From: Fodinibacter sp963833495
Lineage (GTDB): Bacteria > Actinomycetota > Actinomycetes > Actinomycetales > Dermatophilaceae
Length of the DNA: 64,000 nt
Reading direction: 5' to 3'
NCBI GenBank assembly: GCA_963833495.1
Contig: CAWHYJ010000002.1
Span: forward strand, 248,001 to 312,000
The translations under genes were made by a program, and so were the position numbers. The notes under the pieces were generated by a model. The model was given only the letters and a program-made list of their open reading frames with translations. It had not been told where the DNA came from and searched no databases. Positions 1 through 8,123 of the stretch are shown here, one piece after another; position 1 is the first letter of the stretch; each line of letters starts with the position of its first letter.

Positions 1-1299
1 GTACCGGCCCAGCTCATCCGGTGTCGTGCGGACCTGCGCCCACAGTCGTCGGGTGTGCACGAACGTGTGGTGCCGCTGGCACAACAAGGCCGCGTTGTCG
101 ACATCCGACAGGCCCCCGTCGGCCCAGTGCAGCACATGGTGCGCCTTCGCCCAGCTCCCCGGTGCCGTGCACCCCGGGAAGGTGCACGTCCGGTCCCGCC
201 GCCACAACCTCCTGCGTTGCGCCCTCGTGAACAGGCGCACCACCCGCCCCAGGTCCAGGTCCTCCCCCGCCGAGCCCAGCACGTGCGGGATCAACGCCGC
301 ATCACACGCCACCCGACGCAGCACCTCCGGCGAGAGCAGCACCCCCGTCGCGGTCGACCCCACCACCTCACCCGCCCCGGTCAGCTCCTGAAGGTCACTC
401 AGGGCAATGGTCACGTGCAGCGCCGCGCCTGCCCCCGCTGCCCCCTCACCACCCTGCGCGTCCGCGTCGATTGCGCTGGACCGGCGGCACACCTCCGCCA
501 ACGCCTCCACCCGCCGCTGCCCCGCCGGGCGCAGATCCCGCGCCCCCGTCTGCTCGTTCGGCACCGGCGCCGACAACGGACCGATCGCCGCCTCCAGCAC
601 CGCCGCCTGCTCCGGAGTCACCACCAGCTGGTACTCCGTGACATCCCCCGACGCCACCCACGGCCGCGACAACCGAGCCACCGAAGCCAACCGCTCCTGC
701 AACTGGTCCAACTCCCCCGGTAGGCCGTACCTCGCCAGCATCGCCGGGCGCAGCTTGCGCATCTGACCCGCACCCCACACCGTGCCCAGCCCCAACAACC
801 CCTCCACCACCAACGGCAGCGCGTCCGGCTCCAGGCGCGGCTCCAACCGGGCCACCTCACCCAACGCGCTCAACGCCAACGACGGTGAGACCGACCCGTC
901 CTTCACCCCGGCCCACACCAAACCCAACGGCGAGGCCGGGTCCGGCTCCGCCGCGGCATCCGGCGCCAAGCTCCCCGCCGACCGAGCCACGTTCGCGACC
1001 TCCATGGCCAGCTTCGCCACCTGACCGGCACCGCCCTGCCGCAACGACGGCGCATGATCCCGCACCCACGCGTGCGCGTTCATCCCCGACTCCGCCACCA
1101 CACCCCGCCGGACCGCCTCGACCGCGACCTGAGCGCGCACCGCACCCCCCAGCGCAGTCACCGCGTCGACCTCCCCCAGCAGCTCGCCCAGCTCGGCATC
1201 CGAGGCCTGCCCCAACACCTCACCCAACCCGGCCAACGCCACCCGAGCAGCAGCCACCGCGGAGCGACGCTCCGACAGTCCCAACCCCCTGATGGCCAT
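1..1299 (-). CDS. HNH endonuclease signature / DUF222 (13E12 repeat) protein, 3' end cut by window edge
   Basis: The frame opens at an ATG at 1299 and runs off the left edge, giving 433 visible residues. About 330 N-terminal residues are the Ala/Val/Leu-rich helical DUF222 region of the actinobacterial 13E12 repeat family. The last ~70 visible residues are an HNH nuclease: CTFPGC, then AHHVLHW, a GG, and LLCQRHH, so the metal-binding cysteines and catalytic histidines are all present. A TATGAT hexamer sits 5 bases before the ATG and a LexA-type box overlaps the promoter, so I infer DNA-damage induction and a nearly leaderless message. Family members are known to be SOS-regulated in mycobacteria, but their cellular role is unsettled. 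Confidence 0.9.
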   Translation of the reverse strand, partial: MAIRGLGLSERRSAVAAARVALAGLGEVLGQASDAELGELLGEVDAVTALGGAVRAQVAVEAVRRGVVAESGMNAHAWVRDHAPSLRQGGAGQVAKLAMEVANVARSAGSLAPDAAAEPDPASPLGLVWAGVKDGSVSPSLALSALGEVARLEPRLEPDALPLVVEGLLGLGTVWGAGQMRKLRPAMLARYGLPGELDQLQERLASVARLSRPWVASGDVTEYQLVVTPEQAAVLEAAIGPLSAPVPNEQTGARDLRPAGQRRVEALAEVCRRSSAIDADAQGGEGAAGAGAALHVTIALSDLQELTGAGEVVGSTATGVLLSPEVLRRVACDAALIPHVLGSAGEDLDLGRVVRLFTRAQRRRLWRRDRTCTFPGCTAPGSWAKAHHVLHWADGGLSDVDNAALLCQRHHTFVHTRRLWAQVRTTPDELGRY

Positions 1300-1304
1300 G
1301 CTCC

Positions 1305-1327
1305 ATCATAATCGAACATGTGTTCGT
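1305..1327 (-). promoter_or_regulatory. LexA-type SOS box with -10 element of the HNH gene
   Basis: On the plus strand 1312-1327 reads TCGAAC-ATGT-GTTCGT, matching the actinobacterial/Bacillus-type LexA consensus (TCGAAC N4 GTTCGA) except the last base. Directly beside it on the minus strand is TATGAT (1310 to 1305), followed after 5 bases by the HNH start codon. The repressor site would cover the spacer just upstream of the -10. Confidence 0.75.
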
Positions 1328-1480
1328 TCCACAAGCCATCCACAACCCCCGTTCGCCCTCAGCAGAACTCCCTCGACGCGTCCGTGCCTCGACCACCGCG
1401 AGCGGCCAAACCCGCCTTGCCGGGATGACCCCGCCGCCGGCGGCCGAACGTCGATGACCCGTCGCGACCGACGCGGCGCG

Positions 1481-1768
1481 TCAACCGGCGACGACCGCGA
1501 CGAGCCGGACATCCGAGGCGGCGACGTCGACCGAGCCCCGAGCAGCAACGGCGTCGTCCCACCCGTCCGGGGCGAGGTCGGCACCGTCCCCGCCCAGGCG
1601 TCGCACCAGGAAGCCCTCGTCGCCCGGCCCGTCGACCACGACCAGGGTCGCCCGGTTGAGCAGCGACCAGCCTTCGGTACCCGTCACCTCGACACCGGTC
1701 AACGTGAGGGTAGGCACCCCGTCGACCAGCGTGAACGCCACGCGCTGGGGATCGACGTCGGACGGCAT
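1481..1768 (-). CDS. hypothetical protein, 95 aa
   Basis: I do not recognise a family. The protein is small, acidic and rich in beta-forming residues (VAFTLVDGVPTLTLTGVEV, then two short Val-rich stretches at the C terminus), with no signal peptide or membrane segment. It lies downstream of purK-purE on the same strand, 63 bp beyond the purE stop. A TAGGCT hexamer at 1781 to 1776 is 7 bases from the ATG at 1768, the spacing seen at other leaderless genes in this window. That favours this ATG over the GTG six bases upstream, which would leave no room for a promoter. Codon third positions are GC-rich as in neighbouring genes, so I think it is real. Confidence 0.6.
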   Translation of the reverse strand: MPSDVDPQRVAFTLVDGVPTLTLTGVEVTGTEGWSLLNRATLVVVDGPGDEGFLVRRLGGDGADLAPDGWDDAVAARGSVDVAASDVRLVAVVAG

Positions 1769-1831
1769 GGGCACGAGCCTAGGCAGCCCGAGCGGGCGGA
1801 AGGAGCCAAGGCGCTTGACAGGACGACGCGC

Positions 1832-2371
1832 CTATCCCCGTTCGGTCGCCCGACGCTCCCGCAACGCAGCCCCCTTGGCGTGCGCCTGGTCCCGCAGGTT
1901 CTCGCGGAACTGGGCCAGGGCGCCGCGCAGCCGCTCCGCCTCCGCCCCCTCACCCGCGCCGAGGATGCGAGCCGCCAGCAGTCCGGCGTTGAGCGCCCCA
2001 CCCACCGACACGGTCGCCACCGGCACGCCCGACGGCATCTGCACGATCGAGAGCAGCGAGTCCATCCCGTCGAGGTACTTCAGCGGCACCGGCACCCCGA
2101 TCACCGGCAGCGAGGTGACCGACGCGAGCATCCCCGGCAGGTGGGCGGCACCCCCGGCACCCGCGATGATCACGCGCAACCCCCGCGCCTCGGCCGAGCG
2201 ACCGTACTCGACCATCTCGTCCGGCATCCGGTGCGCGGAGACGACGTCGACCTCGCACGCCACCCCCAGCTCCTCGAGCGCGACCACCGCGCCCTCCATG
2301 ACCGGCCAGTCCGAGTCCGACCCCATGACGACGCCGACCACCGGGGCGCCCCCGTCCGCGTGCGTGCTCAC
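1832..2371 (-). CDS. purE: N5-carboxyaminoimidazole ribonucleotide mutase PurE
   Basis: PurE converts N5-CAIR to CAIR in de novo purine synthesis, using the product of PurK. The 179-residue protein has the class I signatures GSDSDW near residue 17, SAHRMPDEM, GAGGAAHLPGM and the substrate loop PSGVPVATV. The C terminus carries a charged ~25-residue tail (RDQAHAKGAALRERR), slightly longer than in enteric PurE. The GTG start at 2371 overlaps the purK stop by four bases (GTGA), so translation is coupled to purK. An ATG at residue 16 exists but lies inside the conserved GSDSDW strand, so it is not the start. Confidence 0.95.
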   Translation of the reverse strand: MSTHADGGAPVVGVVMGSDSDWPVMEGAVVALEELGVACEVDVVSAHRMPDEMVEYGRSAEARGLRVIIAGAGGAAHLPGMLASVTSLPVIGVPVPLKYLDGMDSLLSIVQMPSGVPVATVSVGGALNAGLLAARILGAGEGAEAERLRGALAQFRENLRDQAHAKGAALRERRATERG

Positions 2372-3552
2372 TCGGTCACCGCTCCCTGGATGTAGTCCGC
2401 CGCGTGCCGGGCCCGCTCCCGCAGGTCGGCGAGGTCGGCGCCGCTGATGTTGACGTGGCCGATCTTGCGCCCCGGCCGCACGCCCTTGCCGTACATGTGC
2501 ACCTTGGCCTCCGGGTCGCGCGCCATGACGTGACGGTAGGCCGGGTACAGCTCGGCGAAGTCGCCGCCCAGCACGTTCGCCATCACGGTCCACCGCCCGT
2601 GCGGCCGCGGCGACCCCAGCGGCAGGTCGAGCACGGCCCGCAGGTGCTGCTCGAACTGCCCGGTCACCGCGCCGTCCATCGACCAGTGCCCCGAGTTGTG
2701 CGGCCGCATCGCCAGCTCGTTCACCACGAATCCGGGAACTCCGTCCTCCCCCTCCACCTCGAACAGCTCCACTGCCAGCACCCCGGTGACGTCCAGCGCT
2801 CCGGCCACCGTCAGGCCGGCGTGGACTGCGGCGGCGGCCAGTCCGGCATCCAGAGCGGGTGCCGGCGCCAGCACCTCCGTGCAGATGCCGTCGGTCTGCA
2901 CCGTCTCGACGACGGGCCACGCGGCCGCCTGGCCCGACGGCGACCGGGCCAGCAGCACCGCGAGCTCGCGCCTGAACGGCACGCGCTCCTCGAGCAGAAG
3001 ACCAGTGCCCTCGGATGCCGCGCGCTCCAGCCAGTCGGTGAGGTCACCGGCATCCGACACGACCATGACCCCCATGCCGTTGTAACCCCCCCGCGGGGTC
3101 TTGGCGACGACTGGCCAGCCCACGGCATCCCCGAATGCCGTGACGTCCGCGGCGCTGTCGGCGCGCGCCCACCGCGGGCAGGGCACCCCCAGCTCGGTGA
3201 GCCGATCGCGCATCGCCAGCTTGTCCTGGGCGAAGCGCAGCGCCTGCGGCCTGGGGTGCAGCTCGACGCCCTCGGCCACGAGCAGGTCGAGCACGTGCGC
3301 GGGCACGTGCTCGTGGTCGAAGGTCACGACGTCGCAGTGCTGGGCGAATGCGTGCACCGCGTCGGCCTCGGTGTGGTCCCCGACCGGGGAGCTCGGCACG
3401 ACGAGCGCGGCACTGGCGTCGTCGGCCTCGGCCAGCACGCTGAGGGTCACTCCCAGCTCGGCGGCCGGCCCGGCGCACATCCGGGCGAGCTGGCCGCCAC
3501 CGATGATGCCGACGACAGGGAAGCCGCCGGGTGCGCGACGTGGGGTGGTCAC
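2368..3552 (-). CDS. purK: 5-(carboxyamino)imidazole ribonucleotide synthase PurK
   Basis: PurK is an ATP-grasp enzyme that makes N5-CAIR from AIR, bicarbonate and ATP. The 394-residue frame begins GGFPVVGIIGGGQLARM, the N-terminal dinucleotide-like fold, followed by the ATP-grasp (KTPRGGYNGMGV near residue 155, LLLEERVPFRRELAV) and the metal-binding NELAMRPHNSGHW. The frame stays open upstream, but the GTG at 3552 is preceded after 6 bases by TATCCT (3564 to 3559), the local leaderless pattern, and homologous sequence starts there. It is the first gene of purK-purE and is divergent from the GtrA gene, the same arrangement as Rv3276c/Rv3277. Confidence 0.95.
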   Translation of the reverse strand: MTTPRRAPGGFPVVGIIGGGQLARMCAGPAAELGVTLSVLAEADDASAALVVPSSPVGDHTEADAVHAFAQHCDVVTFDHEHVPAHVLDLLVAEGVELHPRPQALRFAQDKLAMRDRLTELGVPCPRWARADSAADVTAFGDAVGWPVVAKTPRGGYNGMGVMVVSDAGDLTDWLERAASEGTGLLLEERVPFRRELAVLLARSPSGQAAAWPVVETVQTDGICTEVLAPAPALDAGLAAAAVHAGLTVAGALDVTGVLAVELFEVEGEDGVPGFVVNELAMRPHNSGHWSMDGAVTGQFEQHLRAVLDLPLGSPRPHGRWTVMANVLGGDFAELYPAYRHVMARDPEAKVHMYGKGVRPGRKIGHVNISGADLADLRERARHAADYIQGAVTE

Positions 3553-3591
3553 CCGGCGAGGATAGCGAGCGTTGCTCGGTAGTCTGCTTCG

Positions 3592-4068
3592 GTGCCCACG
3601 ACCGTCCCGCCTCCCACCGGCGGCATCTCCCGGCTGATCGAGTCGGCCCGCGGTGCGATGGACGTCATCTATCGCGAGATGATCAAGTTCGGGGTCGTCG
3701 GCCTGATCGCCTTCGTCATCGACATCGGCCTCGCAAACCTGCTCTGGCACACCGTGCTCTCCGACAAGGTCACCACGGCCAAGATCATCTCCGGTGCCGT
3801 CGCCACCCTGTTCGCCTGGTTCGGCAACCGGCAGTGGACCTTCCGGCACCGGCGCAGCCGCCCGGCCCACCACGAGGTGGCGCTCTTCTTCGGCGTCAAC
3901 GCCGTCGCCCTGGGCATCTCCGCCCTGGCCCTGACCATCTCGCACTACGCCCTCGGCTTCACCACGATCCTCGCCGACAACATCGCCACCATCATCGGCA
4001 TCGGGCTTGGCACCCTCTTCCGGTTCTGGGCCTACCGCAAGTTCGTGTTCGCCGGCGAGCCGCTCTGA
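3592..4068 (+). CDS. GtrA family membrane protein
   Basis: The 158-residue protein has four predicted membrane helices (about residues 30-50, 62-82, 97-118 and 124-146) with the family's FGVVGLIAFVIDIGLANLLW opening and the closing RFWAYRKFVF. GtrA proteins are thought to help flip or transport polyprenyl-linked sugars during cell-envelope or O-antigen glycosylation, though the substrate here is unknown. Its GTG start at 3592 follows TAGTCT (3580-3585) by 6 bases. It is divergent from purK, a pairing also found in Mycobacterium. Confidence 0.85.
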   Translation: MPTTVPPPTGGISRLIESARGAMDVIYREMIKFGVVGLIAFVIDIGLANLLWHTVLSDKVTTAKIISGAVATLFAWFGNRQWTFRHRRSRPAHHEVALFFGVNAVALGISALALTISHYALGFTTILADNIATIIGIGLGTLFRFWAYRKFVFAGEPL

Positions 4069-4106
4069 GGGCTGCCGCTGTCGGCGCCGTGCCCTAGCGT
4101 CGCGTC

Positions 4107-5219
4107 ATGGTGCACCGGCTGACCCGCCAGCAGGCCCGCCGCATCGCGGTGCGGGCCCAGCTGCTCGACGCCGAGCGCCCCACCGAGCTGCTCGACGTCG
4201 TGCGCCGGCTGTGGGTGGTGCAGGTCGACCTCACGGCGGCCGTCGCCCCGAGTGCCGACCTCGTGCTGTGGAGCCGGCTCGGCCGCACCTACCGCCGAGG
4301 CGACCTCGACGCCATGCTCGTCGACCGTGCCGTCGTCGAGTACGACGGCATGGTGCACGCCGCCGACGACATGGCGCTGTTCCGCGCCGACATGCACGAC
4401 TGGCCGGGCCGCCCCCCGCTGCGCGAGTGGCAGGAGGACACCGCCGACTGGGTCGACGCCAACTCCGCCTGCCGCGACGACATCCTGCAGCTGCTGCGCG
4501 CCGAGGGGCCGCTTCCGGCTCGCGAGCTGCCCGACACCTGCGTGCTGCCCTGGCGTTCCAGTGGCTGGAACAGCGGCAAGAACGTGCTGATGCTGCTGCA
4601 CTGCCTCGAGCGCCGCGGCGAGGTCTCGGTCTCCTCGCGGGAAGGGCGCGAGCGGCTCTGGGACCTCGCCGAGCGGGTGCTGCCCGACGACCCCGCCGTG
4701 CCGTGGCACGAGGCGGCGGCCGAGCGTGACCGTCGCCGGCTGGCCTCGCTCGGCATCGCGCGCGCTCGCGCCACCGCGACCATGGGGGAGCCCAACGACG
4801 TGGCGGATGCCGGTGAGCCGGCGGTCGTCGAGGGCGTGCGGGGAACGTGGCAGGTCGACCCGGCGCAGCTCGAGGGGCTGCACCGGCCCTTCCGCGGCCG
4901 CACGGCCGTGCTCTCGCCGCTCGACCGACTGGTCTTCGACCGCAAGCGGATGGCCGAGCTGTTCGAGTTCGACTACCAGCTCGAGATGTACAAGCCGGCC
5001 GCCGCCCGGCGCTGGGGCTACTGGGCGATGCCGGTGCTCCACGGAGACCGGCTGGTCGGCAAGCTCGACGCCACAGCCGATCCCGCGGCCGGGCTGCTGC
5101 GGGTCGACGCCCTGCACGAGGACGAGCCGCTGTCGGCGTCCGTGCGCGCGGCGGTCGAGCGCGAGATCCGCTCTCTGGCAACGCTGCTCGAGCTCGACAT
5201 CGACGATGCCCGGGCCTGA
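4107..5219 (+). CDS. AlkZ/YcaQ-like winged-helix DNA glycosylase (HTH_42)
   Basis: The 370-residue protein matches the winged-helix HTH_42 family, which includes AlkZ and E. coli YcaQ. These unhook bulky alkyl lesions or interstrand cross-links from DNA. The catalytic motif lies at residues 39-41 as Q-V-D, the QxD form of the YcaQ branch rather than the QxQ form of AlkZ. C-terminal landmarks are PWRSSGWN, LSPLDRLVFDRKRMAELFEFDYQLEMYKP and RWGYWAMPVLHGDRLVGKLD, all typical of the family. TAGCGT at 4095-4100 precedes the ATG by 6 bases, so it probably has its own leaderless transcript. No partner gene is adjacent. Confidence 0.82.
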   Translation: MVHRLTRQQARRIAVRAQLLDAERPTELLDVVRRLWVVQVDLTAAVAPSADLVLWSRLGRTYRRGDLDAMLVDRAVVEYDGMVHAADDMALFRADMHDWPGRPPLREWQEDTADWVDANSACRDDILQLLRAEGPLPARELPDTCVLPWRSSGWNSGKNVLMLLHCLERRGEVSVSSREGRERLWDLAERVLPDDPAVPWHEAAAERDRRRLASLGIARARATATMGEPNDVADAGEPAVVEGVRGTWQVDPAQLEGLHRPFRGRTAVLSPLDRLVFDRKRMAELFEFDYQLEMYKPAAARRWGYWAMPVLHGDRLVGKLDATADPAAGLLRVDALHEDEPLSASVRAAVEREIRSLATLLELDIDDARA

Positions 5220-5233
5220 CCGGCGAGCGCGCC

Positions 5234-6265
5234 TCAGGTGCCACTGGCGGAGAGGAACACCGCGAACAGCGGCGGCTTGGCCCGCACCAGCTCCAGCCGG
5301 CCACCGGCGGCCTCGGCCAGGTCGCGGGCCAACGAGAGCCCCAGCCCGCTGCCCGACGACGACACCGACCGCTCGAAGATGTGCGGTGCGATGGCGGCGG
5401 GCACGCCATCCCCCTCGTCAGCGACCTCGATGACGACCGACGGGCCGGCCCGGCGGGCCCGGATCTCGACGGTGCCGCGGCCGTAGATCAGCGAGTTCTC
5501 GAGCAGGGTGGTGAGGATCTGGGCCAGCGCGGTGGGCGTGGCCCGGATGCCGAGGCCGCGCTCGCCGCTGACGTGGATGCTGCGCCGCGCCGCGGCGAAC
5601 GCCGGCTGCCACTCCCGCTGCAGCGAGGCCAGCACCGAGTCGAGCGACACCGCCGGGTTGGTCTCGGTGCCGCTGCGGGTGCGGCTCATCAGGTCGTCGA
5701 CCACCCGGCTGAGCCGCTCGACCTGGGCGATCGCGATCGTCGCCTCCTCCTCGACCACGACGAGGTCGTCGGTGCTGGCGATCTCCTCGAGCCGCATCAG
5801 CAGGGCGGTCAGCGGGGTGCGTAGCTGGTGCGAGGCGTCGGCGGCGAAGTCGCGCTCGCTCGCCAGCCGCTTGGCGCCCTGCTGCGCGCCCCGGGCGAGC
5901 GCGGCGTCGAGCCGGTCGACCTCCTCGACGCCCGAGCGCAGCGGCACCGGGCGCGGGTCGCCCGGCCCGAGCCGCTCGGCGCGCTCACCGAGGGTGGCGA
6001 GGAAGTACGCCAGACGCGACGCGCGGCGGTCGGCCAACAGGCCCGCGATGACGAGTGCGACGCAGCCGGCCACGACGATGGCGCCGCCTATCGCCAGCAG
6101 CACGCTCGGCACCGGCGGGGTGCCCCCGAAGTCCCGATCGGGCTTCGGCGCCACCTTCTTCAGCGGGTCGCCGGGCCACAGCAGCAGAGCGGCGACGACC
6201 ACCCCGACCAGCACCGCCGTGATCGCCACGGCCTGGGCGACCGTGACGACGAGCAGTCGGCGCAC
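5234..6265 (-). CDS. two-component sensor histidine kinase
   Basis: This 343-residue kinase has two membrane helices (about 8-30 and 54-77) around a short ~24-residue outside loop, then a HAMP-like linker, the H box with phospho-accepting His146 (FAADASHQLRTPL), an N box (LLENSLIYG) and G boxes (DEGDGVP and GSGLGLSLA). The short sensor loop suggests it senses membrane state or works with a partner rather than binding a large ligand. It begins at a GTG 7 bases after the stop of the response regulator gene and is the last gene of the birA-cyclase-regulator-kinase run. The signal is unknown. Confidence 0.93.
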   Translation of the reverse strand: MRRLLVVTVAQAVAITAVLVGVVVAALLLWPGDPLKKVAPKPDRDFGGTPPVPSVLLAIGGAIVVAGCVALVIAGLLADRRASRLAYFLATLGERAERLGPGDPRPVPLRSGVEEVDRLDAALARGAQQGAKRLASERDFAADASHQLRTPLTALLMRLEEIASTDDLVVVEEEATIAIAQVERLSRVVDDLMSRTRSGTETNPAVSLDSVLASLQREWQPAFAAARRSIHVSGERGLGIRATPTALAQILTTLLENSLIYGRGTVEIRARRAGPSVVIEVADEGDGVPAAIAPHIFERSVSSSGSGLGLSLARDLAEAAGGRLELVRAKPPLFAVFLSASGT

Positions 6266-6272
6266 GCCGCCC

Positions 6273-6947
6273 TCAGTCCTCCGGGGCGTCGAAGCGGAAG
6301 CCGACCCCTCGGATGGTGGTGATGTAGCTCGGGTGCGCCGCGTCGTCGCCGAGCTTCCGTCGCAGCACCGAGATGTGCATGTCCAGCGTCTTGGTCGAGC
6401 CGTACCAGGCGCTGTCCCAGACGTCGCGCATCAGCTTCTCGCGCGAGACGACCTTGCCCTCGTTGGCCACCAGCACCTTGAGCAGCTCGAACTCCTTGCC
6501 CGTGAGCTGCACCTCCTGGCCGTGCAGGAAGACGCGGCGCCCCTCGGGGTCGATGCGGACCAGGGCCTCGGGCGGGGGCGGCTCCACCACGCCGCGCCGC
6601 AGGAGGGCCCGGGCCCGGGCCAGCAGCTCGGCGAGCCGGAAGGGTTTCGTGACGTAGTCGTCGGCGCCGGCGTCGAGCCCCACGACGGTGTCGACCTCGT
6701 CGGCGCGGGCGGTGAGCACCAGCACCGGCACCGTGCTGCCCTCCTGGCGCAGGCGCCTGCAGACCTCGAGTCCGTCCATCTTCGGCAGGCCCAGGTCGAG
6801 GACCAGCAGGTCAGGGGACCGCAACGCCTCTTCGAGGGCCGAAACACCGTCGGTGCAGACGTCGACGTCGTAGCCCTCGCGCCGCAGGGCGCGCGCCAGC
6901 GGGTCGGAGATCGCGGGGTCGTCCTCCGCGAGCAGCACCTTGGTCAT
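6273..6947 (-). CDS. OmpR-family response regulator
   Basis: The 224-residue protein has a receiver domain with the acidic pair E8/D9/D10, phospho-acceptor Asp51 (LLVLDLGLPKMDG) and Lys101 (VTKPF). A winged-helix C-terminal domain follows (LTGKEFELLKVLVANEGKVVSREKL, then SVLRRKLG and TTIRGVGFRF). I chose the ATG at 6947 because it starts directly at the first receiver strand; a GTG six codons upstream adds VTTIEH. It sits 14 bases after the cyclase stop and 7 bases before the kinase stop codon boundary, so it is co-transcribed with its cognate kinase. Confidence 0.94.
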   Translation of the reverse strand: MTKVLLAEDDPAISDPLARALRREGYDVDVCTDGVSALEEALRSPDLLVLDLGLPKMDGLEVCRRLRQEGSTVPVLVLTARADEVDTVVGLDAGADDYVTKPFRLAELLARARALLRRGVVEPPPPEALVRIDPEGRRVFLHGQEVQLTGKEFELLKVLVANEGKVVSREKLMRDVWDSAWYGSTKTLDMHISVLRRKLGDDAAHPSYITTIRGVGFRFDAPED

Positions 6948-6961
6948 GTGTTCGATCGTAG

Positions 6962-8104
6962 TCACGGTGTCCTCCCCTCGCCCGGAGGGCGCCGCCCACC
7001 CGGTGCGCGTTGCAGCTCGTGCAGGGTCACCACGCCGATCCCGCGCAGCACCCGCCGACGGCGCTCGATCGCCGAGAACCCAGACACCTCGCCGAGGACC
7101 CGGGCCATGTCGTCGTCGACGTAGACGTGCCCCGACGGCGTCACCGCGGTGATCCGGCTGGCCTTGTTGACCGTCATCCCGAAGACGTCTCCGAGGCGCG
7201 AGACGACCCGCCCGTGGGCGAGGCCGACCCGCACCGGCGGCAGCAGCTCGTCCTCGGCCATCGCGTCGACCAGGTCCAGGGCGATCGCGGATGCCGCGGC
7301 CGCCTCCGAGTGCACGAAGAGCACCTCGTCGCCCACGGTCTTGATCACCCGGCCCCCGTGCTCGGTGATGACGTCGCTGGCCAGCAGCTCGAAGCGCTGC
7401 ACGAGGCGCGCGAGCTGCCGCTCGCTCATCCGGCGCACGAAGGAGGTGAACGACACCAGGTCGGCGAACCCCACGACCCGGATAGGGGCCGAGGGGTCGG
7501 AGTGCACAGCCGGGTCGGCATCCGCGAGCATGCGGGCGATCGCGTTGGTGAGGTGGCGGCGCCACACGTAGACGAGCAGCGGCTCGATCTCGGTCGAGAT
7601 CCCCGCGAGCAGCTCGGCGGCCTCGGCGGCCACCTGCGGCTCGGGCACCGAGCGGCTGTCTCGCCCCTCGAGGTCCTCGGAGAACGGGGAGGCCAGCGAC
7701 TCGGCGACGAGCTGGGTCTGCCACACCGCGAGCCGGTCGGCGGTGCGGGCGAACGCCCGGGTCATGCCCAGGGCGAGCTCCTCGCTGAGCCGGCCGTCGT
7801 CGATGATCCGGGCCACCCGGCGCAGCGCCTGGGTGTCGGCCTCGGTGAACATCGCCTCGTCGTCGGTCACGTTCTGGAAGCCCATCGCGTGCCAGAACCG
7901 CCGGGCCGTGAGGGCCTCGACGCCCGCGCCCTCGGTCACCTCGCGCCGCCCCATCGAGGCGGGCCGGCCGAGCAGCACGCGCTCGACCCGCTCGGCCACG
8001 TCGTCGGGCGTCACCAGGTCGGCACCCGAGGCGTCGAGCAGCGCTTGGGCCTCGTCGGCCGCGACGTGCTCGCCGGCGGACCCACCGACCTGCTCGGCGG
8101 ACAT
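6962..8104 (-). CDS. class III adenylate/guanylate cyclase
   Basis: The 380-residue protein has a C-terminal class III cyclase catalytic domain. The metal-binding aspartates are in VVGFADLVSFTSF and KTVGDEVLFV, and the transition-state Asn/Arg pair is in MTVNKASRI. The first ~200 residues are a soluble helical region resembling the regulatory N-domain of the mycobacterial pH-sensing cyclase Rv1264. No membrane helix is present. It lies 19 bases downstream of birA and 14 bases upstream of a response regulator. The ATG at 8104 was preferred over the 16-codon upstream extension because that extension runs into birA. Confidence 0.88.
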   Translation of the reverse strand: MSAEQVGGSAGEHVAADEAQALLDASGADLVTPDDVAERVERVLLGRPASMGRREVTEGAGVEALTARRFWHAMGFQNVTDDEAMFTEADTQALRRVARIIDDGRLSEELALGMTRAFARTADRLAVWQTQLVAESLASPFSEDLEGRDSRSVPEPQVAAEAAELLAGISTEIEPLLVYVWRRHLTNAIARMLADADPAVHSDPSAPIRVVGFADLVSFTSFVRRMSERQLARLVQRFELLASDVITEHGGRVIKTVGDEVLFVHSEAAAASAIALDLVDAMAEDELLPPVRVGLAHGRVVSRLGDVFGMTVNKASRITAVTPSGHVYVDDDMARVLGEVSGFSAIERRRRVLRGIGVVTLHELQRAPGGRRPPGEGRTP

Positions 8105-8123
8105 CAGGCTCCTCTCGGACCGG

